Source: a virus
Virus record (IMG/VR): IMGVR_UViG_3300048999_000170
Coordinates: 1-27,643 of that record
DNA: 27,643 nucleotides
Reading direction: 5' to 3' (one strand)
Shown in pieces: positions 13,160 to 20,340 of the stretch. Made by a program: the position numbers and the translations under genes. The notes beneath the pieces are model-generated. The model searched no databases. It saw only the letters and a list, made by a program, of their open reading frames with translations, and was not told the DNA's origin. The stretch's first letter is position 1. The number at the start of each line of letters is the position of its first letter.

Positions 13160-13452
13160 GCGCTGAAGCAGCGCAGGTCCTCGAGGATGTCGCGCAGTAC
13201 ATCGACGACCACGGCTGGATCCAGAGGGAGTACTGCAGCGAGACCGGCGAGGTCTGCACGTACGGGGCATTCAACCGGGTGGCCTGGGCGGGATCCGGGC
13301 ACGAAGACGACCCGACCTTCGAAGCCCTGATGGCCCTCCGGGGACAGGTGGGCGACATCTACTCCTGGAACGACCGCTTCGGCCAGACGAAGGAGCAGGT
13401 CACGGAGACGCTGCGCAAGGTCGCAGCCGAGCTGAAGGAGGAAGGCAAGTGA
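13156..13452 (+). CDS. DUF6197-like protein, paralogue 2
   Basis: GTG 13156 overlaps the previous stop (GTGA) and gives 98 residues. The pattern VLEDVAQYIDDHGWIQREYC, then VCTYGAFNRVA, then YSWNDRFGQTKEQVTETLRK matches the paralogues at 12375 and 13449 in order and spacing, though overall identity is modest. Single cysteines in the GWxQ and C-GA segments might pair or bind metal. Function unknown. The stop overlaps the next start by four bases. Confidence 0.75.
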   Translation: MSAEAAQVLEDVAQYIDDHGWIQREYCSETGEVCTYGAFNRVAWAGSGHEDDPTFEALMALRGQVGDIYSWNDRFGQTKEQVTETLRKVAAELKEEGK

Positions 13453-13862
13453 ACGACACGAAGACTTCAGAGGCGTCCGAGGGTGCAACCACCCTGCGGA
13501 CTTCAGAGCTCCTCCGGAAGGCGGCGGACGAGATCCGCCGGCGGGGGTGGTGGCAAGGTGACTTCGCCCAGCCGTACGTCGGCTCCGGCGACGAGGGGGA
13601 CTGGTACCAGAACTGCCCGGTCTGCCTCTGGGGTGCGGTGAACGCCGCAGCCCAAGACGGAGACCCGTGGTGGCGGACGCGCGACGAACGGAGGGACCTT
13701 GGTCGGGCGGCTCAGCTGGTGGTGAAGGCGGGCGGCGGGGCTGCCGACGACGAGGGCGACTACCATGTCGCCTCGTGGAACGATACTGAGGGCCGCACCG
13801 TCGAGGAGGTCCTGGGCGCCTTCGAGAAGGCGGCGCAGGCTGCCGAAGCGGATGGCGACTGA
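13449..13862 (+). CDS. DUF6197-like protein, paralogue 3
   Basis: GTG 13449 in a GTGA overlap, with AAGGAGGAAGGCAA upstream, gives 137 residues, the longest of the three paralogues. After a Ser/Thr-rich start it shows LLRKAADEIRRRGWWQGDFA, CPVCLWGAVNAAAQ and ASWNDTEGRTVEEVLGAFEK, the last being the clearest match to the DUF6197 C-terminal pattern as I remember it. It contains an extra acidic segment (ADDEGDYH). Function unknown. Confidence 0.78.
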   Translation: MNDTKTSEASEGATTLRTSELLRKAADEIRRRGWWQGDFAQPYVGSGDEGDWYQNCPVCLWGAVNAAAQDGDPWWRTRDERRDLGRAAQLVVKAGGGAADDEGDYHVASWNDTEGRTVEEVLGAFEKAAQAAEADGD

Positions 13863-14023
13863 TGCACCGGGGGCGCGTCTTCAAGCACCCGGTTGGCCTA
13901 GGGTACGGCGACTTCAAATGGGTCGCCATGGCGCGCGGGAACCTGACGTGGCACCGGACCTGGGAGGACGCTCTCGAGGCCGCACATGCGCTCGTGCGCC
14001 TCTGCAATCCAGTAGTGCGCTAG
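13862..14023 (+). CDS. small basic protein, unknown
   Basis: This 53-residue protein starts at ATG 13862 in a TGATG junction. It is basic and aromatic (MHRGRVFKHPVGLGYGDFKW), followed by a helix (WEDALEAAHALVRLC). The pattern resembles a small beta-hairpin plus helix. No family recognised. It is followed by the last rightward gene at 14033. Confidence 0.6.
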   Translation: MHRGRVFKHPVGLGYGDFKWVAMARGNLTWHRTWEDALEAAHALVRLCNPVVR

Positions 14024-14032
14024 CCTTGTCGC

Positions 14033-14206
14033 GTGAGCGAGATCGGGAAGAGCCTGGAGAGGATTGCTGACGCCCTGGAGCGTCAGATCGTCGGGACGTG
14101 CAACACCCGGGACCAAGAGACCGGACAGTTGTGCGTCCTCGACCCGTTCCACGTCGGTGACCATGTGAACCGTGACGGCAGAGTCAGGTGGCTCGAAGAT
14201 GAGTGA
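14033..14206 (+). CDS. small Cys/His protein, last rightward gene
   Basis: GTG 14033 gives 57 residues: an amphipathic helix (IGKSLERIADALERQIV), then two cysteines and two histidines (C23, C34, H40, H44 by my count) that could form a zinc site. No ribosome site is evident before the GTG, so the start is uncertain. It ends just before the strong terminator at 14231-14268. Function unknown. Confidence 0.6.
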   Translation: MSEIGKSLERIADALERQIVGTCNTRDQETGQLCVLDPFHVGDHVNRDGRVRWLEDE

Positions 14207-14230
14207 GTGGTAGTCCAGAAGCACGAAAGC

Positions 14231-14268
14231 GCCCCGGCCCTCCGAGTGGAGGAGCCGGGGCTTTTTGT
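14231..14268 (+). terminator. strong intrinsic terminator, end of the rightward operon
   Basis: GCCCCGGC (14231-14238) pairs with GCCGGGGC (14254-14261). Inside it CCTCC pairs with GGAGG around GAGT, and TTTTTGTG follows. This is the clearest rho-independent terminator in the window. It lies between the converging rightward early operon and the leftward operon whose last stop is at 14339. Confidence 0.88.
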
Positions 14269-14338
14269 GTTCTACGGGCGCAAGCCCAACCTGCACCCAC
14301 GCGTCCAAAGAAGTGAGTACTGCATGGACGCTGGGATC

Positions 14339-14614
14339 TTACTTGACGTCGGGGTTCTCCGCCAGGAGGTTGTCGACCTCGCGGCTGAAAGCCCGCTCCG
14401 CGGACTTCTGAGCGACAGTGGCACCGCCGAGCTTGACGAGCGCCTTCAGGATGGAGAACCCTGCCGCACCGGCGGCGAGACCGCCAAGCGTTCGGTAGTC
14501 CAGAGTGAGTGCGTTCGGTACGGTTTGGTCGACACCGACGGCAGCGACGACCGCGCCGGCGGCCGAGGCCACCGCGCGCTCAGCGAGGTCGGCCCAGAAC
14601 TTCTTCGAGAACAT
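14339..14614 (-). CDS. holin, r1t-like
   Basis: ATG 14614 overlaps the stop of the lysozyme-like gene (ATGA) and gives 91 residues starting MFSKKFWADLAERAVASAAG. Two hydrophobic segments (about 13-29 and 45-60, LGGLAAGAAGFSILKAL) are followed by a charged C-terminal helix (AERAFSREVDNLLAENPDVK). The FxKKFWxDxAERA start is the hallmark I associate with r1t-type holins. It would oligomerise in the host membrane and time lysis by releasing the two muralytic enzymes encoded just upstream. Last gene of the leftward operon. Confidence 0.82.
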   Translation of the reverse strand: MFSKKFWADLAERAVASAAGAVVAAVGVDQTVPNALTLDYRTLGGLAAGAAGFSILKALVKLGGATVAQKSAERAFSREVDNLLAENPDVK

Positions 14615-15033
14615 CAGGCGTTCCACTTCTGTGCGTTCTTGTGGCCGGTCCGGAGCTCGAAGTCCAGACCCTTGAAGGGGAGGTAGGTCCCGTGGACGAA
14701 CGTGCTCCAGAGGGAGAAGTCCGTCCCGTGCTTGGAGATGATCCAAGCCGCGTCCGCGGAGAACTTCGGATCCCGGAGCTTGTCGGCGATCCGGAGCCGG
14801 TCCGCCGCGTTCCCCGAGTTCGGGTCACGGAGCGTCCGGATCTGGAAGTCCCCTACCGAGGGGCCCCACTTGGTGTCGATCTTGTCGAGGTCGCCTACGG
14901 CGTCCGAGTACGCGCTCCGGACTCCGAACTGAGCGGTGGCTGCAGGGCCATCCGCTTCGGCGTACTGGATCCCCAGCGCGATCGCCAGGGACTCGCCGGT
15001 GAACCCTGCGGCCGACAGGACGTCGGACGCCAT
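14614..15033 (-). CDS. lysozyme/transglycosylase-like endolysin subunit
   Basis: ATG 15033 overlaps the amidase stop and gives 139 residues. The segment IQYAEADGPAATAQ carries the position of the catalytic Glu of soluble lytic transglycosylase-like enzymes (AESGG in others). KWGPSVGDFQIRTLRDPNSG matches the G-x-FQI-R conserved core, and WIISKHGTDFSLWSTFVHGT the typical C-terminal lobe. It would cleave the glycan strand of peptidoglycan while the neighbouring amidase cuts the peptide link. The SGG core is altered to ADG, a departure from most relatives. Confidence 0.8.
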   Translation of the reverse strand: MASDVLSAAGFTGESLAIALGIQYAEADGPAATAQFGVRSAYSDAVGDLDKIDTKWGPSVGDFQIRTLRDPNSGNAADRLRIADKLRDPKFSADAAWIISKHGTDFSLWSTFVHGTYLPFKGLDFELRTGHKNAQKWNA

Positions 15034-15989
15034 CAGGCTTTTGGGGGCACCACCACCGGCGGGGTTACCACCGGCGGTACCGTCGGGTCCGACGGACCCT
15101 GGAGGGTTGCGATCAGGTCGTCGAGCTTCTCGACGAGAACCGTCTGACGCTCGGTCGCCTTCGTCTGCGACCACGTCGTGATCGCCGTCTTCAGGTCGGC
15201 GTACCGGCCGCCGGCGACATCCGTGCTCTCGCGGGAGCCGATGGCAGCGATGACCTCGTCGAACTTCGCGAGCACCTGCGCCTGACGCTCGTTGTCGCGG
15301 GCCTCAGCCCACTCCGTGATCGCCTTCTTGAGGTCCTCGTAGCGGTTGCCCTCGGTGGTCTTGATCAGCTCGGTGACGGCTGCGATAACGCGGTCGGCCT
15401 CAGCCACAGTGAAATCTCCTGTTCCAGGAACTGGCGGGGTCGGGGTACTTCCCGTACCCCCGGTGATGATGGCGACCTCAGCGGCCACCATCGGGATGAA
15501 CTGGGACCACGGGAAGTACGGCCCGGGGTCCGTGTGTGAGCTCTGGTGGAACGCGTTCGTGACATCGACGTGGCCGCAGATGCCGGCCTCGTTCGCCTTC
15601 ACCTGAGCGACGGTCAGGTGGCGAACCGGGATCGAGTACTTCACTGCGTCCCGGGCGACCTCCTTGGCTAGGAGTCGGAGCATCGCCTGATGCGACGCCA
15701 GGGCCCAGTGGCCCTTGCCGCCGTTGCTCAGCGAGCAGGCGAGCTCGTAGCCCTTGGAGTGCGGGTTCGGAGGAGCGTGCCAGCAGACGACGTCGTCGTA
15801 CGCGCAGATGATGACCTCTTTCGGGTCGATCACCTCGTGCGCGCTGCCGGTGGCAGCAGAGGACGCGAAGTACCTCGCTGTCCCCCTCGCTCCCTTGGCG
15901 TCCGCGCCGGCGGTGCAGTGCACCACCAGCCGGCGGATCGGGAGGTTCCCGTGCCCACTGTCGTGGGCGACGGGTCCTAGGTACGTCAT
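15033..15989 (-). CDS. N-acetylmuramoyl-L-alanine amidase endolysin with helical repeats
   Basis: This 318-residue endolysin has an Amidase_2/PGRP domain at residues about 15-170. Zinc-ligand candidates are H24 (LVVHCTAG), H140 (CGHVDV) and the H152/D154 segment (SHTDPGPYFPW), the last being typical of the family. It cuts the MurNAc-L-Ala bond. After a Pro/Gly linker (178-192), residues about 193-298 contain two copies of a roughly 46-residue helical unit (RYEDLKKAITEWAEARDNER and RYADLKTAITTWSQTKATER), ending in a Pro/Val tail. The repeats may bind the wall or oligomerise the enzyme. The ATG has GGAAGGGA upstream. Confidence 0.92.
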   Translation of the reverse strand: MTYLGPVAHDSGHGNLPIRRLVVHCTAGADAKGARGTARYFASSAATGSAHEVIDPKEVIICAYDDVVCWHAPPNPHSKGYELACSLSNGGKGHWALASHQAMLRLLAKEVARDAVKYSIPVRHLTVAQVKANEAGICGHVDVTNAFHQSSHTDPGPYFPWSQFIPMVAAEVAIITGGTGSTPTPPVPGTGDFTVAEADRVIAAVTELIKTTEGNRYEDLKKAITEWAEARDNERQAQVLAKFDEVIAAIGSRESTDVAGGRYADLKTAITTWSQTKATERQTVLVEKLDDLIATLQGPSDPTVPPVVTPPVVVPPKA

Positions 15990-16225
15990 TGAGTCCCTTC
16001 CAGGAGTACGGCCATGCCGGCGCGGAGAACCGCGACCCTGGCCTCGTTCTCATCGGATCGCTCCATGGCCTGCCATAGGCTCGCCTGAAGCTCGGAGACT
16101 TCGTCGGGGCTCAGTTGGAGCCACGTCGTGTCATCGGCGGTACGGGCGAGGAGATCCAAGAGGACCTCCTGCACGACGGCTGTCGCGCCGTCGTGCTCCT
16201 CCGCCACCACGTCCTGATCGCTCAT
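15986..16225 (-). CDS. small acidic helical protein, unknown
   Basis: ATG 16225 gives 79 residues, very acidic and helical (VVQEVLLDLLARTADDTTWL, SPDEVSELQASLWQAM). The stop overlaps the amidase ATG, and the start overlaps the sigma-like gene's stop. GGGAG lies upstream. Position between the sigma-like factor and the lysis genes is suggestive of a regulatory or lysis-accessory role, but nothing shows it. Confidence 0.7.
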   Translation of the reverse strand: MSDQDVVAEEHDGATAVVQEVLLDLLARTADDTTWLQLSPDEVSELQASLWQAMERSDENEARVAVLRAGMAVLLEGTQ

Positions 16226-16995
16226 TCGCTGTAGCTCCCGTCCGTGATCGCTCGAGCGGATGCGTTCGAGATCGCGTGCCGCCGGCCTACGATCTCGGCG
16301 TCCCATCCCGGCTCCGACGGGTCCTTCCGCGGCTTCGGGCCGCCGAGGATCTGCTGGACCTTCTTGATCGCACGGTCCATCCGGCGCATCACCGTCTGGG
16401 CGGACACCGGGGGGTCGCAGAGCTCCCCGATCTCCTCGTACGTCTTCCCGTGCTGGTAGTGCCACTCGATCAGGCCCTGGTCCGCCGGCGGAATCAGGGA
16501 CACCGCCCGGCTGACGTCCGCCAGGGTCGTCAGCCAGTTCCCGCCTTCAGCCGGGTCCGGCTTGCTGGACCTGCCAGGACTCCCGCCCTCAGGGAGGTTG
16601 TTCTCCGGGTACATCCAGGACGCGTCGTCGTAGATGTGGTGGAGGAGACCGCGCCCGTCACCGGCCGCCGTGGTCCCCTTGAGGACCCCGATCTGGTACC
16701 AGACGTCGTCGGAGACGTCGCCCTTGTTCTCGTACGCCCGCTGGCGCCGTGCGTACTCCCGGGCGTAGTTCCTCATTGCCCTTGAGAGCTTCCGGGAGCA
16801 CTCCATGGGGTCTTCTAGCTCCAGGGCTTCCTGGAGCCTCTCGGGATGCTTCACGGCCCAGACAAGGGCCTCCTGGGACAGGTCGTCTTTCTCCACCATC
16901 GGGAACCACGAGTGGACCTGGCGAGCGACGATCTCCGCCAGCTCTGCGAGGTACTCGTACGTCTCGACCGACCAGTCTTGTGCTGCCTGGGTCAT
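16222..16995 (-). CDS. sigma-70-like transcription factor
   Basis: ATG 16995 overlaps the previous stop and gives 257 residues. Residues about 17-85 resemble sigma region 2 (EIVARQVHSWFPMVEKDDLS and the following Arg-rich helices, RAMRNYAREYARRQR). Residues about 163-215 resemble region 4, with a clear helix-turn-helix (GKTYEEIGELCDPPVSAQTV then MRRMDRAIKKVQQIL). Similar proteins are annotated as sigma factors in actinophages. Lying just before the lysis genes, it might direct late transcription. A 14-base upstream ATG (17010) is a less likely start. Confidence 0.75.
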   Translation of the reverse strand: MTQAAQDWSVETYEYLAELAEIVARQVHSWFPMVEKDDLSQEALVWAVKHPERLQEALELEDPMECSRKLSRAMRNYAREYARRQRAYENKGDVSDDVWYQIGVLKGTTAAGDGRGLLHHIYDDASWMYPENNLPEGGSPGRSSKPDPAEGGNWLTTLADVSRAVSLIPPADQGLIEWHYQHGKTYEEIGELCDPPVSAQTVMRRMDRAIKKVQQILGGPKPRKDPSEPGWDAEIVGRRHAISNASARAITDGSYSE

Positions 16996-17168
16996 ACGGC
17001 AGCACCGCATCCCAAGCACGCCATACCCTCGACCAGGTACATCTCGTGCCTCGGGTTGTCGCACCGCTCCTCGATCACTCCGAGGTGGCCTGCGGCTGCG
17101 ATCGCGGCCGGGTAGTAGATCCCGGTGCGACCTGGTGTCCACTCGGCAGTGGGCTCTGGGGTGATCAC
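16992..17168 (-). CDS. small Cys-rich protein, unknown
   Basis: GTG 17168, preceded by GGGAGGTGGC, gives 58 residues. The C-terminal half carries RCDNPRHEMYLVEGMACLGC, a possible zinc site from C37, H41, C53 and C56. The first half (GRTGIYYPAAIAAAGHLGVI) is hydrophobic but interrupted. It overlaps both neighbours by four bases, between the exonuclease and the sigma-like gene. Function unknown; a zinc-knuckle adaptor is a guess. Confidence 0.65.
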   Translation of the reverse strand: MITPEPTAEWTPGRTGIYYPAAIAAAGHLGVIEERCDNPRHEMYLVEGMACLGCGAAV

Positions 17169-17908
17169 GCCACCTCCCGGAGGTCCACCGCGGCAACCCT
17201 GGTTCCCCCGCGGAACCACTTGCCGCACTTCGGCGAACTGCAGAGGTACCGCTGGAACTGCCCGAGCTTCGTGAACGCGTACCCCTGACGAGTGAAGTCC
17301 TCGGACCCGCACGCCGGGCAGGCGTGCTCGTCGGTGTCCCCGTAGAGCGCCGGGTTCGGCGTGCTGATCCACGGCCGAAGCTGGAGGTACAACGGCTCGA
17401 GGAGGTCGACGTCCTGCTTGTTGTACGTCCGCATCTTCGCCCACGCTTTCGCGTCGCCGGCGAGGCAGTCGATCCAGAGCTGGTGTCCGCTGTGGGACAC
17501 CTTGCCTTCGTACCCGAGAATCGTGCTGACGTACTGCAGCTTGTTGCTCGGGAACTTGAAGACCTTCCGGACCTCCAGAAGGAGATCGACCTGCTTGAAC
17601 GGCGACGGGGGTTGCATCCCCGCCAGCAGGAACTCACGGTTCAGGTGCTTGACGTCGAACGCCTTCGAGTTCCAGCCGACGACGACGTCCGCTTCGTTCA
17701 GGTAGTTCCAAGCGGCCTGGACCATCTGCTCCTTGCCGTCGTGGAAGGTGCTGAAGAACTGAGTCTTCTTCCCATCCAGCCATTTCGCTGCGAACGAGAA
17801 CATCTCGGTTGCTTCGAGAAGCTGGTTCAGCCCGACGTTCTGGTTCCAGAGGCCCCAGACGTGCGCGAGGTTCGGCGTCGTCTCGATGTCGATCAGGAGG
17901 ACCTTCAC
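17165..17908 (-). CDS. DEDD-type 3'-5' exonuclease with zinc ribbon
   Basis: GTG 17908 with AGGAGG upstream gives 247 residues. Exo motif I is LLIDIETTP (D7, E9), motif II GWNSKAFDVKHLN (D85) and motif III YNKQDVDLLEPLY (Y162 or nearby, D166), matching the RNase H-fold exonucleases related to the proofreading domain of family B polymerases. C197, C200, C223 and C228 form a C-terminal zinc ribbon. It probably trims DNA 3' ends during replication, recombination or host DNA breakdown. No DNA polymerase is encoded in this window. Confidence 0.88.
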   Translation of the reverse strand: MKVLLIDIETTPNLAHVWGLWNQNVGLNQLLEATEMFSFAAKWLDGKKTQFFSTFHDGKEQMVQAAWNYLNEADVVVGWNSKAFDVKHLNREFLLAGMQPPSPFKQVDLLLEVRKVFKFPSNKLQYVSTILGYEGKVSHSGHQLWIDCLAGDAKAWAKMRTYNKQDVDLLEPLYLQLRPWISTPNPALYGDTDEHACPACGSEDFTRQGYAFTKLGQFQRYLCSSPKCGKWFRGGTRVAAVDLREVA

Positions 17909-18453
17909 AGATCCGCCTCCTTGCAGGCCAGGCAACCCGCGCCGCGAGTATGCCGCGTCCCAGAGATCTTCCGCGTCTCCAGTGTCACGTTCTGGGCAGC
18001 GCTCTGCTGCTTGAACTTCACGAACTCGGCCTCCTGGATGTTGAAGAACACCGCAGCCGCGTGGTCCTCGTCGGTCTCGCCGAGGTACCACTGCATGAAG
18101 TGGCGGAACGCGGACTCCTTGGCGCGCGCCAGCTCGGGCGCGCCGGCGGCCTTCTCCCAGTTCCGGTCCCCGTACTTCTCCGCTCCCCGAGCCATCAGCT
18201 CGGCGACCCTGGTGAACAGCTGGTCCTTGTACGGCACCCCTTCGGGGAGGACGAGGTCGAACCGCGGCTTCCCCTGGTTGGTGTCCCGGACCATCCCCGA
18301 GTCGTACTGCTCGCGGGCTCCGGAATCCTTGGTAGTAAACCCAGGCTTCGGAGTCACCCGTACCACCGCCCCAAGGTCACATGTCTCACCTTCGATGTGC
18401 GTCCAACCCACCCCATCCCTATGGGTGTGATTCCAGCTCCTGGGCATCGTCAC
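17905..18453 (-). CDS. dATP/dGTP diphosphohydrolase-like nucleotide enzyme
   Basis: GTG 18453 overlaps the previous stop by four bases and is preferred over ATG 18447. The 182-residue protein contains DSGMVRDTNQGKPRFDLVLP, then RVAELMARGAEKYGDRNWEK, then SAFRHFMQWYLGETDEDHAA. This is the pattern I know from the N-terminal domain of dATP/dGTP diphosphohydrolases and MazG-related pyrophosphatases, with the E-x-x-E/D helices that bind Mg and dNTP. It would shape the dNTP pool for phage replication. The codons at 17976-17988 contain the GTGACACTGGAGA motif discussed in findings. Confidence 0.8.
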   Translation of the reverse strand: MTMPRSWNHTHRDGVGWTHIEGETCDLGAVVRVTPKPGFTTKDSGAREQYDSGMVRDTNQGKPRFDLVLPEGVPYKDQLFTRVAELMARGAEKYGDRNWEKAAGAPELARAKESAFRHFMQWYLGETDEDHAAAVFFNIQEAEFVKFKQQSAAQNVTLETRKISGTRHTRGAGCLACKEADL

Positions 18454-19034
18454 GGTAGCCAGCTCTCCTCTTCTGAGTGTCGACCGCGATCGTCCACGTA
18501 CAGGGCGAACAGCGGCTTGCCGCATTGGATCTGGTGCCACGGGATCTGGTAGTGGTTCAACCAGGTCTCGATGGCTTCGTAGTCGGTCCACGGCCGGCTG
18601 GTGTGGATCACGATCTTGTAGCCGGCCTCGGTCAGCTCGACGAGCTTGCCGAGGTTACTCCAGATCGGGACTCCGATCTCGGACGTCGGATTCTCCGGAG
18701 TCCACAGGGGCTCGGCGATCGTTCCGTCGAGGTCGACGCCGACCCACAGGAGGGTCGACCGTGGAGCAATCTTCGGGGGTTCGCGGTCCGCGGTGAGGTA
18801 GGGCGGTGACGTCAACTGGTAACCGGCCTGCTCCGGCTTCCTGTGCTTCGGGACGTACACCTCGTCCGGGTCAGGGAACTCTGCCTCGAGGGCCTCCTGG
18901 TCGACCCATCCGGGGTCACCAGGGTGCTGGAGGTAGCACTCGTACGCGGCGCCGGGGTGACTCCATCCCGGGCCGCCGTGGAAGTAAGGCCGATCACCCC
19001 CGTCGTGCCTGTACATCGGGATGTCGTGCGCCAT
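18450..19034 (-). CDS. HAD-family phosphatase
   Basis: This 194-residue protein has an N-terminal extension of about 95 residues with many His/Pro/Tyr (function unclear), then a HAD domain. Motif I is GVDLDGTIAEPLW (D101, D103), motif II VIHTSRP (T145/S146), motif III lysine K173 and motif IV YVDDRG (D181, D182). The closest type appears to be small phosphatases related to polynucleotide 3'-phosphatases or nucleotidases. The substrate cannot be told; DNA ends or nucleotides are likely from its neighbours. ATG 19034 overlaps the primase stop by one base. Confidence 0.82.
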   Translation of the reverse strand: MAHDIPMYRHDGGDRPYFHGGPGWSHPGAAYECYLQHPGDPGWVDQEALEAEFPDPDEVYVPKHRKPEQAGYQLTSPPYLTADREPPKIAPRSTLLWVGVDLDGTIAEPLWTPENPTSEIGVPIWSNLGKLVELTEAGYKIVIHTSRPWTDYEAIETWLNHYQIPWHQIQCGKPLFALYVDDRGRHSEEESWLP

Positions 19035-19684
19035 CAGTCAAGTCCCATCTTCTCGAGCACCCAGGGTGCCCCGTGCTTGATTACGGTGTCGTTCACGTCC
19101 GCCGGTAGCTCGATGACGATCGGGTTCTCTACCCGTCGTGCGATATCCGCCTGGATCTTGCGACCCGCTTTGTCCGGGTCGACGCAGATGAACACCGTGT
19201 CGTAGTCCTGGAGAAGACGCGCCCACGTGGAACCGTTGACGCCCCAGTGGTCGACGCCGGGGATCCCGATAGCCGGGACTCCCACGACCGCTGACATCAC
19301 CATCGTGTCGAGTTCTCCTTCACAGACAGCGATCCACGGCTCCGACTTGTGCAGGTCCAGGACGTTGTACAACCCCGTCCGGACCGCCTTCTCCTGCGAG
19401 TACTTCTCGTCGTCGTCCTCAGTGAGCACGAGCTTCCGGAACCGCATCCCGACCACACCAGCAGGGGTGAGGTACGGGATCGCTAGCCTGCCGGCGAAGC
19501 GCTCGTGCCCCTCGATCGGATCCGCGCAGTACCCGAGCTGGAAGCTCGCCGCGGTGCGTTCACTGATGGCCCGCCCCGCGAGATACTCATCAGCCGGCGA
19601 GCCCGGGAACGCTCCGGCGTACCGCTCAGTCGCCTGCGCCAGAAGGGCGCGCCGCTGAGCAGACAAGCGAGGAAGTTCCGCCAT
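19034..19684 (-). CDS. DnaG-type primase catalytic (TOPRIM) protein
   Basis: This 216-residue protein matches the central part of DnaG. The N-terminal segment has ADEYLAGRAISERTAASFQL, then GRLAIPYLTPAGVVGMRFRKL. The TOPRIM domain has VCEGELDTMVMSAVVGVPAI (Glu122) and FICVDPDKAGRK (D169, D171), which bind Mg for primer synthesis. The zinc-binding domain normally at the N-terminus is encoded separately at 19795-20139, with a 37-residue gene between. ATG 19684 directly follows the stop of that small gene. Confidence 0.9.
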   Translation of the reverse strand: MAELPRLSAQRRALLAQATERYAGAFPGSPADEYLAGRAISERTAASFQLGYCADPIEGHERFAGRLAIPYLTPAGVVGMRFRKLVLTEDDDEKYSQEKAVRTGLYNVLDLHKSEPWIAVCEGELDTMVMSAVVGVPAIGIPGVDHWGVNGSTWARLLQDYDTVFICVDPDKAGRKIQADIARRVENPIVIELPADVNDTVIKHGAPWVLEKMGLD

Positions 19685-19798
19685 CTAGTCATCCTCACTC
19701 TCACAGATCTCGCAGATCTCCGTGGTGCACTCGATCTTCCGGAGCTGGCTCAGCTGGGCTCCGGTGAGCCCTCCTACCGTCGGCTCCTGGAACTTCAC
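19685..19798 (-). CDS. 37-residue Cys-containing protein between the primase halves
   Basis: GTG 19798 overlaps the stop of the primase zinc-domain gene by four bases and opens a 37-residue frame ending TAG right before the primase ATG. It has a helix (GLTGAQLSQLRKIEC) and a C-terminal CTTEICEIC with acidic ending. It could be a zinc knuckle or an acidic hinge peptide holding the split primase parts together, which is inference only. The exact fit between neighbours makes it likely to be translated. Confidence 0.55.
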   Translation of the reverse strand: MKFQEPTVGGLTGAQLSQLRKIECTTEICEICESEDD

Positions 19799-20139
19799 AG
19801 CCAGGGAGGCTTCCAGGGCTTCTTGTCCCGCTTCACGCGCTTCCGCGGGTTCGGGTTCATTGCCGTCGGCTCCGGGTCTTCCTCTGGTTCCCATCCGAAC
19901 CTCTCGATCGCTATCTGCTTCTGCTCAAGGAACTCGTCGACGTGCTCACGGATCCCGATCAGGTCGAAGACGTCGCCCCGGCCGCAGCCGGCGTAACACC
20001 GCCACTTCCCGAGCTCGACGTTCACGGACGCGGACGGCCGGCGCTCAGAGTGCGCCGCGCACCGGACCTTGACCCATCCCTCATGGGGAGGGATCTCGTC
20101 ACCCGAGTACTCCAGCCAAGCTCGCTCCAGTGGCGTCAT
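19795..20139 (-). CDS. DnaG-type primase zinc-binding (CHC2) protein
   Basis: This 114-residue protein carries the CHC2 zinc ribbon of bacterial primases: VKVRCAAHSERRPSASV (C27, H30), then KWRCYAGCGRGDVFDLI (C48, C52). This domain recognises the template start site. A basic C-terminal tail follows (NPRKRVKRDKKPWKPPW, residues 96-112). It works with the TOPRIM protein at 19034. The ATG follows a GGGGGAG site. It overlaps the upstream gene by 41 bases. Confidence 0.88.
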   Translation of the reverse strand: MTPLERAWLEYSGDEIPPHEGWVKVRCAAHSERRPSASVNVELGKWRCYAGCGRGDVFDLIGIREHVDEFLEQKQIAIERFGWEPEEDPEPTAMNPNPRKRVKRDKKPWKPPWL

Positions 20140-20338
20140 CTAGCACCAGCTCCCCCGTCCTGATCTTGTCCTTGCAGACCGGACAGATCGGCATGTGCGA
20201 GTACTCGTAGACGTAGTCCTTCAGGTCCGTCATCTCCGGGTCGCTCTTGAGGAACTGCCCGATCAGCTCGAGGCGCCAGACCCCACACCCGCACCAGCGG
20301 ATGGGGTCCGGGCCGCGGATGCCTTCGACGAACGGCAC
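20099..20338 (-). CDS. small zinc-ribbon protein, unknown
   Basis: GTG 20338 gives 79 residues with RWCGCGVWRLELIG (residues 14-27) and ICPVCKDKIRTGE (residues 51-63), a likely four-cysteine zinc site. Between them lies an acidic/aromatic helix (LKDYVYEYSHMP). It follows the ClpP-like gene by two bases and overlaps the primase zinc-domain gene by 41 bases. The role is unknown; nucleic-acid or protein contact through the zinc ribbon is likely. Confidence 0.65.
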   Translation of the reverse strand: MPFVEGIRGPDPIRWCGCGVWRLELIGQFLKSDPEMTDLKDYVYEYSHMPICPVCKDKIRTGELVLDDATGASLAGVLG

Positions 20339-20340
20339 CG

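Noticed and set aside
15754-16785. Long rightward open frame (343 codons) opposite the amidase and sigma-like genes
   Set aside because: It is antisense to clearly coding genes and has low-complexity Arg/Pro composition.
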